DNA from: Castellaniella sp041677825
Lineage (GTDB): Bacteria; Pseudomonadota; Gammaproteobacteria; Burkholderiales; Burkholderiaceae_B
NCBI RefSeq assembly: GCF_041677825.1
Contig: NZ_JBAYPG010000014.1
Location: forward strand, 1 to 64,000
DNA: 64,000 bases
Reading direction: 5' to 3'
In this document: piece by piece, positions 57,660 through 64,000 of the stretch
Position numbering within the stretch: the first letter of the stretch is position 1
How the letters are laid out: each line of letters starts with the position of its first letter
Position numbers and translations under genes: made by a program
The notes under the pieces: model-generated
The model's database searches: none
What the model was told of the DNA's origin: nothing
The model's input: the letters and a program-made list of their open reading frames with translations, nothing else

Positions 57660-58706
57660 TCAGAGGGCGGCGGCTTCGAGGCCGCGGCGCGCCACTGCGC
57701 TTGCCAGGGCGCCGATGTCGGCGGCATCGTCGGCCACCGCATTGCCCGCTCGCGCGCGCGCGGCAATGCCTTCGAAAATGACTGCGAGCCGCATCAGCGC
57801 AAATGCCCGATGGGACGGCCGCACCTGTTGCCCGGCCTGGTGGCGGTCTGTCAGATCATAGTAGCGTTGCAGATATTCGGCTTCTTGGGGGATGCCCAGT
57901 GCATTCAGGTCGAGCCCGCGAATGCCGCCATACTCGGTGGGCAGGGTATGCCAGACGATGGTGTTGAAGGCCAGATCGGCCAGTGGATGCCCGAGGGTGG
58001 ACAGTTCCCAGTCGAGTACCGCCACCACGCGCGGCTCGGTTGGATGGTACAGCAGGTTGTTCAGTTTGAAGTCGCCATGTGTGAGCGTGGTTTCGTCGTC
58101 GTCGAAGGGCTGCGCCTGCAACCATTCGAGCAGGCGGTCCACAGCCGGGTTGTCGGCCCCTTCGGTGAGCGACCATTGTTTTTGCCAGCGCCTGATCTGG
58201 CGCTCGAAGTAGCCCTGCGGACGCCCGAAATCGGCCAGCCCCACAGCCTGCCAGTCGACCTGATGCAGGGTGGCCAGCGTGTCCGCCATGGCAAGGTAGA
58301 TCTGCCGGCGGACATCGGGTGCCATCCCCGGCAGGCCATTGTCGAAAAAGACCCGGCCGGGGACTTTCTCCATCAGATAGAAAGGGGTGTCCAGTATGTC
58401 GGTGTCTGCGTGATACAGCAGGACCGGGGGGACCGGCAGATCCGTGTGCGCCAGGGCGGCCATGACCCGGTATTCACGATCCACGGCATGCGCCGAGGGC
58501 AGCAGCGGCCCCCCTGGCTGCTTGCGCAGGACCAGGGCCCGATTGCCATAGTTCAGGAAGAATGTCGGGTTCGATTGCCCGCCGCGGATGGGATCCACCT
58601 GCAGTTCACCTTGCAGCCCGGGCAGATGGTCCCGGATGAAACGATCGAGACGCCCGGTGTTCAGGAGGGGCGGCGCAGGTGGCAGGGTGGCGGAGTCCGT
58701 GGGCAT
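57660..58706 (-). CDS. Aminoglycoside-phosphotransferase-fold kinase (ACAD10/11 N-domain, LvaA-like)
   Basis: Predicted ATP-dependent small-molecule kinase, 348 residues. Kinase motifs are LTHGDFKLNNLLYH (His210-Gly-Asp212 and Asn217) and AVLDWELSTLGHPLADLA (Asp232, Trp, Glu). The N-lobe has PIRGGQSNPTFFLNYGNRALVLRK (in part near residues 39-62). This APH subgroup is found fused to ACAD in animal ACAD10/11 and as LvaA, the kinase acting on 4-hydroxyvaleryl-CoA in levulinate breakdown. It is not an antibiotic-resistance gene by context: acyl-CoA genes follow. ATG 58706 is 5 bp after the DctQ stop. Confidence 0.88.
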   Translation of the reverse strand: MPTDSATLPPAPPLLNTGRLDRFIRDHLPGLQGELQVDPIRGGQSNPTFFLNYGNRALVLRKQPGGPLLPSAHAVDREYRVMAALAHTDLPVPPVLLYHADTDILDTPFYLMEKVPGRVFFDNGLPGMAPDVRRQIYLAMADTLATLHQVDWQAVGLADFGRPQGYFERQIRRWQKQWSLTEGADNPAVDRLLEWLQAQPFDDDETTLTHGDFKLNNLLYHPTEPRVVAVLDWELSTLGHPLADLAFNTIVWHTLPTEYGGIRGLDLNALGIPQEAEYLQRYYDLTDRHQAGQQVRPSHRAFALMRLAVIFEGIAARARAGNAVADDAADIGALASAVARRGLEAAAL

Positions 58707-58710
58707 GGTA

Positions 58711-59253
58711 TTACAGGATGGGGTTGACGGCGTCAGCGTCCGGCTGCGGGTGCGCCTCGACAGGCAGGCCCCTGAAAGCACACACGACCTGGCGCGCCAT
58801 TTCGAGCACCAGCAGGGCCATGGCCAGGGGCATCATGATCAGCACCGGCCACATGAGCCAGAACTGCGTACCGATCTGCATGGTCCGCCCCAGCATCAGG
58901 CTGTTCCAGGTGTAGCGCATGACATACCACATGAGCACCGCGTGGATCAAGAGCTCGACGGTCAGTACGAAGGCCTGTACCCAGCGGCGTGTCGCGGGGC
59001 GCAGGCTGTTGCTGAGCGCGTCGAAACGCGGAAACGTGCCTTTGCGGTGCGCATAGGGGATGGCCCAGAACACGATGAGCGGAAACGAGATCCGCTCGAT
59101 CATGTTGTAGGCGCCGGGGATCAGATCGGTCTGCAGCCAGTAGCGGCCGACCACGCTGAGCACCGTGATCAGGATCATCGCCAGCAGCGACAGCCCGGCG
59201 CCGATGGCCGCCAGGCGGCGTTCGAAGGTATCGATGGCGTGCCAGAACCTCAT
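58711..59253 (-). CDS. TRAP transporter small permease (DctQ family)
   Basis: Small membrane subunit, 180 residues with four hydrophobic helices and YMIERISFPLIVFWAIPYAHRKGTFPRFDAL (in part near residues 50-80), which marks the DctQ-type. The start follows dctM by 11 bp. The order DctP-DctM-DctQ differs from the usual P-Q-M found at 17322, where the small subunit is second. No fusion with DctM is present. It shares the transcript with the kinase and acyl-CoA genes downstream. Confidence 0.86.
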   Translation of the reverse strand: MRFWHAIDTFERRLAAIGAGLSLLAMILITVLSVVGRYWLQTDLIPGAYNMIERISFPLIVFWAIPYAHRKGTFPRFDALSNSLRPATRRWVQAFVLTVELLIHAVLMWYVMRYTWNSLMLGRTMQIGTQFWLMWPVLIMMPLAMALLVLEMARQVVCAFRGLPVEAHPQPDADAVNPIL

Positions 59254-59264
59254 GTCGCCTCCTT

Positions 59265-60575
59265 TCAGCGGATCTGGCCGGGCAACCAGGTCACCAGGCC
59301 AGGGAAGAACAGCATCAGCACGGTGACCACCAGGGCACCCGCCACCGCAAAGACCAGTGCCGGCCTGAAGACTTCGCCTACCGGATAGCGCACCACGCTG
59401 GCGGCGGCATAGACCGAGAGGCCGACCGGCGGGGTCAGCAGGCCCAGCGAGATCATGAAGCAGGCCATGACGCCGAACCAGAGCAGGTCGATGTGCGCAG
59501 CCTGCAGCACGGGCAGCAGGATGGGCACCAGCAGGACGATCACCGCCGCCGATTCGAGAATCATGCCGGCCAGGAAAAACAGCAGCATGATGAAGACCAG
59601 CAATATCATGGGCGAGTCGAGCCAGGGCTGCAGCAGGTGCACGAGTTCGGTGGGCAAGCGCGAAAAGGCCAGAAAACGGGCCAGGATCTGGGCGCCGATC
59701 ACCAGCATCATGAGCATGCCGGTGACCACCACCGAGTCGGTGAAGGCCTGGGCGATACCTTGCAGGGTGATGCGGCGCATCAGGAGCATGCCCGCCAGGG
59801 CCGTGAACGCACCGATGGCGCCAGCCTCACCGACCGTGATGATGCCGCCGTAGATGCCGCCAAAGACCACGACCATGAGCACGATCACGAACCCGAAGGC
59901 CAGCAGGCTGCGGCGAAACAGCGCGGGGTCTTCGTCCTCGTCGGGCTGGATGCCGTCGGGGGCGCCAGGGCGGACTTCGGCGTAGAACAGCAGGCAGACG
60001 ATGTAGACCGCCATGCAGATGAGGCCGGGAATGATCAGGCCAATGAACAGATGCCCGATGGACACCATGGTGATCGAGCCGTAGATGATGACGATCAGGC
60101 TGGGCGGGATGATGGCCGACAGTGAGCCCGAGACCGCTGCCAGCCCGATGGCGTAGCGGCGCGTGTAGCCGACGCGCTCGAGCTCGTCGCCGGCCAGCGA
60201 GGCCAGGGCGGCGGCACTGGCCGAGCCCGAGCCGCACACGGCCCCCAGCAGGCCGCCTGTCAGGATGGTGGCAACCCCCAGGGGGAAGCGCTTGTAGCCC
60301 GACAGGCGGTAGGCGACCCGGAACAGGTCGATGATCACCCCGCCGCGCAGCAGCAGCTGCGCCATTGCCAGATACAGGGGGATGATGGACAGCGAATAAA
60401 TGGACGCGGTGAAGAAAATATCCGGGCCGATGATGCCGTTGAAGACCCGCGGCCCCGTCCACAGGGCGATGCCCACCAGGCCGGACCCCAGCAGCACCGT
60501 GGAGACGTTTTGCCCCAGCAGCAGAAACAGGGCGAACCAGCCTCCGATCAGCAGGAGGATGACGGAGTGATCCAT
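59265..60575 (-). CDS. TRAP transporter large permease (DctM family)
   Basis: Main transport subunit, 436 residues, about twelve hydrophobic helices. Family motifs: GLLGAVCGSGSASAAALASLAGDELERVGYTRRYAIGLAAVSGSLSAIIPPSLIVIIYG (in part near residues 105-165) and GLLTPPVGLSVYAAASV near the end. It contains a charged loop, GAPDGIQPDEDEDPALF, in the centre. It is placed 7 bp after the DctP gene, so the receptor and channel are made together. The compound carried probably feeds the acyl-CoA pathway genes that follow. Confidence 0.91.
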   Translation of the reverse strand: MDHSVILLLIGGWFALFLLLGQNVSTVLLGSGLVGIALWTGPRVFNGIIGPDIFFTASIYSLSIIPLYLAMAQLLLRGGVIIDLFRVAYRLSGYKRFPLGVATILTGGLLGAVCGSGSASAAALASLAGDELERVGYTRRYAIGLAAVSGSLSAIIPPSLIVIIYGSITMVSIGHLFIGLIIPGLICMAVYIVCLLFYAEVRPGAPDGIQPDEDEDPALFRRSLLAFGFVIVLMVVVFGGIYGGIITVGEAGAIGAFTALAGMLLMRRITLQGIAQAFTDSVVVTGMLMMLVIGAQILARFLAFSRLPTELVHLLQPWLDSPMILLVFIMLLFFLAGMILESAAVIVLLVPILLPVLQAAHIDLLWFGVMACFMISLGLLTPPVGLSVYAAASVVRYPVGEVFRPALVFAVAGALVVTVLMLFFPGLVTWLPGQIR

Positions 60576-60582
60576 CTCGACC

Positions 60583-61665
60583 TCAGTTTGCCAGGTATTC
60601 GGCCACCCCGACCGGAACCTTGCCGCCCTGCTGCGTGATCAGGTCCATCCAGAGTCGTGCCGTGGCCTTGCCGGGGTGGCCTTTTTCGTCTGTCTGTTCG
60701 ACCCATTTGATCCAGGTGTCGGCCGCCGCCCTGGCGATATGGTTCTGCATGGCTTCGGACAGGTCATCGATGGCGACGAACTGGCTGCCATCCGCCTCGG
60801 CCGCAGCCTTGACTTCCTCATCCTGCCGGTCGATGCCGGCGGCGTTGTCCAGCGCAGTCTGGCGTGCGACCTTGTCCCAGGTGGCGCGTTCTTCGTCGGA
60901 CAGGTTGTTCCAGACCTCGTCCGTGGTGGCCAGGTAGCTTTCCCAATGACCCAGCGAGACCCCGGTGATGGTGTACTTGAGCAGTTCCTGGAATGAATAG
61001 GATTTCCAGTCGCCGATGGATGACACCATGCCGTCGATCGTGCCGCGCGACAGGGCTTCATAGGCCTGCGCCGAAGGCATGGTGACCGGCGTGGCACCCA
61101 GTTCGGTGAGGACGATGGTGTGCAGGGCCGAGCCCGCCCGCAACGGCATGCCCTGCAGGTCTTCAGGGGATTTCAGGGCCTTGCCGGTCGTCGAGATGGC
61201 ATAGGCGCCGGTGGCCCCCAGCGGCCAGGCATGGATGTTCTTGTCGGCAATCTCGTATTCATAGAAGGTCTTGCCGTCTTTCAGCTTGGCATCCGAATCC
61301 AGCAGGTTCTGGAACGCCTTGGTGGTCATCACCGAAGTCGTGTCATAGGTGGGCAACTGGGTGACGTCGGACAGGGCGAAGCGCCCTTCGTGATACGGCG
61401 CCAGCAAGGGTACGGCGACATCGATCGTACCGCCCTGCAGGGCATCGAGTTCGCGCCCCACGCTGGTCAGGGCACCGGCGTAGAAACGCTGGAACTCGAT
61501 GTCGGATTCCTTTTCCATGGCATCGGCAAAGGGGTTCAGGTAGTTGCCGACCCAGAAATGGACTTCGGGCAGGCTGGCGGCGATCGTCAGGTCGGTGGCT
61601 TGCGCCGGCGCGGCCAGGCCAAGAATGGCCGCCGCGGACGCAGCCATGGCAAAGGGCTTGAGCAT
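60583..61665 (-). CDS. TRAP transporter substrate-binding protein (DctP family)
   Basis: Periplasmic receptor, 360 residues. A signal peptide with cleavage near AQA-TDLTIAAS (after residue 23) precedes the binding domain, which has GRELDALQGGTIDVAVPLLAPYHEGRF, SPEDLQGMPLRAGSALHTIVLTELGATPVTMP (in part near residues 165-190) and the conserved arginine in MPLRAGS. It ends DLITQQGGKVPVG. AGGAGA lies just before ATG 61665. First gene of the long minus-strand operon; the 178 bp upstream, toward the MalT-like regulator, hold two direct repeats. The solute is likely a short hydroxylated or branched carboxylate. Confidence 0.9.
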   Translation of the reverse strand: MLKPFAMAASAAAILGLAAPAQATDLTIAASLPEVHFWVGNYLNPFADAMEKESDIEFQRFYAGALTSVGRELDALQGGTIDVAVPLLAPYHEGRFALSDVTQLPTYDTTSVMTTKAFQNLLDSDAKLKDGKTFYEYEIADKNIHAWPLGATGAYAISTTGKALKSPEDLQGMPLRAGSALHTIVLTELGATPVTMPSAQAYEALSRGTIDGMVSSIGDWKSYSFQELLKYTITGVSLGHWESYLATTDEVWNNLSDEERATWDKVARQTALDNAAGIDRQDEEVKAAAEADGSQFVAIDDLSEAMQNHIARAAADTWIKWVEQTDEKGHPGKATARLWMDLITQQGGKVPVGVAEYLAN

Positions 61666-61741
61666 GGTTGTCTCCTGATGTTTTAGGTGTGCGGCATGAT
61701 GGTATCGCCCTTGTGCGCGGCATGCCCCCCCAGTAACGGGT

Positions 61742-61765
61742 AGGTACCGGCAGGCAGGTACCGGC
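61742..61765. promoter_or_regulatory. Direct repeats upstream of the second TRAP operon
   Basis: Two exact copies of AGGTACCGGC at 61742-61751 and 61756-61765, 14 bp start to start, in the gap between the MalT-like gene and the TRAP receptor gene. They may be a binding site of the nearby LuxR-type regulator; this is inferred from position only. Confidence 0.4.
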
Positions 61766-61843
61766 GCTGCGTGGCCGATGATGGGCTGGGCTGGCCGCTT
61801 GCCCACCTGAGTGCAGTGTATGGCGGGGCCGACCGCACCAGGG

Positions 61844-64000
61844 TCAGAGGATCCTGTCGTCCAGAAGTTTCAGGTCGCGTGCCCGGGCGACGGCATCGTC
61901 GCGCCCGCTGACCCCCAGCTTGCCGTAGATGTTGCGCAGGTGCCATTTGACCGTTTCCGGCGAGACACCCAGGACCTGGGCGATGCGCTTGTTCGACATG
62001 CTGTAGGAGAGCGCGGTGAGCACTTCGAGTTCGCGCTCGGAAAGTGGTTCCGTGAGGGTCGGCTGCCGGGCGGTCGGGGTGCCCTGGCTGCGCGCGGCCT
62101 GGGCCAGCAGCTGGTCCAGATAGTAGCCCGGCAAAGGATCCTGATCCAGATGGCATGCCGCGCAACGGTGGACCAGATCGAGCAGGGGCGGGCCCATGTC
62201 CAGCACTGTGCGCACCAGACCGAAGCTCTGGCAGCGCAACAGCGTTGCATAAAGCATATCGAGCGCCTGCCGGGAGTGCCCCAGCCGGTCCGACAGCAAG
62301 GCCTGGTGCAGGCGTACGCCATGGATATCCTGGCCAAAACAGGGCTTGCCCTGCGTGCTGGACAACTGTCGCAGCGCAGCCCGGTCATCACCGCTGGCGA
62401 TATCGTGCAGGGCCGTGGCGTATCGGGCCAGACCCAGGATTCTCCGGCTGCCGGCGCCGTCCATGCCCGCATGTCGCCCACTCAGCAAGAGCAGCTGCTG
62501 CAGGGTGTCGGTCGCGTTGCGCCAATCCTGCATGGCCAGCAGGCAGCGCAGGCGCTCGCTGAGCGCAAATGCGAGCAGGCGAACCTGGGCCCGGCGCGAT
62601 GCCATGTCCTCGAGACGTTCGAGGCTCTCGAGGGCCTCGAGCGGGTTGCCCGCTTTGCGGCGGCGCCGCGCGTAGGCCAGCGTGACGGTGACCAGGGCAT
62701 CGGGCAGCACGACGCGCTCGATCGCATCCAGGCGACCCTCGAGCAGATTGTCGAAGGCCTCGAGCTCGTTGATTTCATACAGAACGGCGGACAGGTAGGC
62801 TGCGGCATTGCAGGCCGATTCGCTGTAGGGCCCCAGAGCCGCTTCGGCTTGTGCCAGTGCTTCCCGCAGAATGGGTTCTGCCTGCCGTACATTGCCTTCG
62901 AACAGCCAGGACAGCCCATGCAGGGATTGTGTCATGACGTGCCCGAAGGCCGATGCCAGCAGCGGCTTGCCATCTTCGAGCAGCGGGGCCGGCCCCTGCA
63001 GGAATTCGCGAGCCTTGTCGTACTGGGCCAGGTGAGTGTGCAGCCAGCCCAGCAGGTTGCGGCGTCCGCCGATCAGCACGGCATCGGCACCCTGGCGCAG
63101 GCTCATCATTTCGGGCAGCAGGGCCTGGGCTGTATCCAGGCTCTCTTCCTGCAAGGCGAGCGAAAACGCCAGCAGCAGCCGGTGCGCCTGTGCATCGCGT
63201 ACCGCAGAACCGACACCCGCCAGCTGGTTCTGCAGCAGGTCCAGGGTTTCATGACAGGCAGAGAATTCGTGATAGCACAACTGGGTCCAGCCGCGCCAGA
63301 GCAGCAGGGCGGGGTGGTGATGCAGTGCGGTGCGCGGCAGTTGTGAGACGGCGCGCGCCAGTTCCTGCAGTTCTCCGGCCAGGAAAAGTTCACGGGCCCA
63401 GCATTCGACCCACTGTACGGCCTGGGTGACATCGTCGGCGGCCAGTGCATGGAAGACGGCATCACGCAAATGGCGTCTTTCGCCGAACCAGCGCGCCAGC
63501 GTCAGGTGCGCATGGTGCTGCTGATCGGCGTCCAGGGCCAGAAAGCGGTCGCGCAGCAATTCGCGAAACAGTGGGTGGAAGGCAAACCAGGCATCATCCT
63601 GATTGCGGGTCTGCGGGTTGACGAACAGGTTTTCCGTGCGCAGCCGCTCGAGCAGTTCAGGGCCGCGCTCGTCGCCGGCCAGTGCGCTGGCCAGAGAGGC
63701 ATTGAAGCCCGATGCCATGGCGAGACGGCACATCAGGCCGATTTCTTCCGGTGCCAGATGACACAGCACTTCGCGATTGAAATAAGCCGTGAAATCATGC
63801 GCATTCTGTACCGGCGCCGACGGTGCGCGCGGCTGCCAGGCCATCAGACGCAGGCCGGCGGCCCAGCCGTCGGTCAGTTCGAGCAGTTCGCGTGCATCGA
63901 CCGTGTCATGGTCTGCCCTGCGTGACTGCATCAGAGCCCGGACCTCATCCAGCGTAAAGCGCAAATCGGCCGGCCCGACTTCTTCCAGGGCGCCCTGATC
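61844..64000 (-). CDS. MalT-like LuxR family regulator (partial, cut by window end)
   Basis: Large ATP-dependent LuxR regulator of the MalT/AcoK type. Only the C-terminal 718 codons are in the window; the frame runs through the last base, so the N-terminal nucleotide-binding domain lies outside. Visible parts: a winged-helix-like segment after LELTDGWAAGLRLMA, a long array of helical hairpins (TPR-like, rich in Leu and Ala) and the C-terminal LuxR helix-turn-helix LSERELEVLTALSYSMSNKRIAQVLGVSPETVKWHLRNIYGKL (in part). It likely senses an inducer and activates the adjacent TRAP/acyl-CoA operon. Same strand, upstream of it. Confidence 0.85.
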   Translation of the reverse strand, partial: DQGALEEVGPADLRFTLDEVRALMQSRRADHDTVDARELLELTDGWAAGLRLMAWQPRAPSAPVQNAHDFTAYFNREVLCHLAPEEIGLMCRLAMASGFNASLASALAGDERGPELLERLRTENLFVNPQTRNQDDAWFAFHPLFRELLRDRFLALDADQQHHAHLTLARWFGERRHLRDAVFHALAADDVTQAVQWVECWARELFLAGELQELARAVSQLPRTALHHHPALLLWRGWTQLCYHEFSACHETLDLLQNQLAGVGSAVRDAQAHRLLLAFSLALQEESLDTAQALLPEMMSLRQGADAVLIGGRRNLLGWLHTHLAQYDKAREFLQGPAPLLEDGKPLLASAFGHVMTQSLHGLSWLFEGNVRQAEPILREALAQAEAALGPYSESACNAAAYLSAVLYEINELEAFDNLLEGRLDAIERVVLPDALVTVTLAYARRRRKAGNPLEALESLERLEDMASRRAQVRLLAFALSERLRCLLAMQDWRNATDTLQQLLLLSGRHAGMDGAGSRRILGLARYATALHDIASGDDRAALRQLSSTQGKPCFGQDIHGVRLHQALLSDRLGHSRQALDMLYATLLRCQSFGLVRTVLDMGPPLLDLVHRCAACHLDQDPLPGYYLDQLLAQAARSQGTPTARQPTLTEPLSERELEVLTALSYSMSNKRIAQVLGVSPETVKWHLRNIYGKLGVSGRDDAVARARDLKLLDDRIL

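Noticed and set aside
57660..58706. Aminoglycoside-resistance phosphotransferase
   Set aside because: The fold is shared, but the sequence is of the ACAD10/11-associated subgroup and the gene sits in an acyl-CoA operon.

Overview
The window looks like part of a high-GC betaproteobacterial chromosome, most likely Burkholderiales and probably Alcaligenaceae-like. The reasons are the housekeeping order rplM-rpsI-argC-(DUF6776)-erpA-anmK-M23 peptidase-tyrS, the glyA-nrdR-ribD-ribE block, and the many periplasmic-binding-protein transport systems (two TRAP, one Liv-type and one Dpp-type). The taxonomic call is inference from gene order and codon use; no database was searched. I see no phage genes, insertion sequences, integrases or CRISPR arrays.

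Region 1 (1-11526) is core genome: ribosomal proteins, arginine biosynthesis, iron-sulfur insertion, peptidoglycan turnover, TyrRS, GlyA, NrdR, riboflavin synthesis and a tRNA-Ser(GGA). Region 2 (11631-25262) is catabolic. After a solitary aldehyde dehydrogenase there is a two-armed divergent unit. The minus arm runs M20-like protein, GntR regulator, PyrK-like and PyrD-like flavo/Fe-S oxidoreductase. The plus arm runs TRAP DctP-DctQ-DctM, a two-subunit xanthine-dehydrogenase-type molybdenum hydroxylase, and a canonical M20 amidohydrolase. Both arms read out of one 319-bp AT-rich region with two TACAT/ATGTA palindromes. It looks like an import, hydroxylation, reduction and hydrolysis pathway for an N-heterocycle, and it is my best candidate for an undescribed system.

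Region 3 (25334-30513) is a MarR-controlled tripartite drug efflux operon (MarR, outer-membrane factor, EmrA, EmrB) with near-identical operator-like boxes in front of marR and of the outer-membrane gene. Region 4 (30657-39600) is a Liv-type ABC importer co-transcribed with an acyl-CoA ligase and followed by an acyl-CoA dehydrogenase, with a divergent AraC regulator. Region 5 (39693-50460) holds a GntR regulator, a ThDP-dependent enzyme, an SDR without the usual catalytic Tyr/Lys, a carbamoylase-type Zn hydrolase, a complete Dpp-type ABC importer, a small cupin, and the N-terminal stump of an acetylpolyamine amidohydrolase.

Region 6 (50513-64000) is mainly one long minus-strand operon: TRAP DctP-DctM-DctQ, an aminoglycoside-phosphotransferase-fold kinase, an ACAD10/11-type acyl-CoA dehydrogenase, two crotonases, a nitronate-monooxygenase-like flavoprotein, an acyl-CoA ligase and a quinone oxidoreductase. 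A ThpR gene lies downstream. A MalT-like LuxR regulator, cut by the window edge, lies upstream. The kinase/ACAD pair resembles the 4-hydroxyacyl-CoA chemistry of LvaA/LvaC and of ACAD10/11, so this operon may import and degrade a hydroxylated organic acid.
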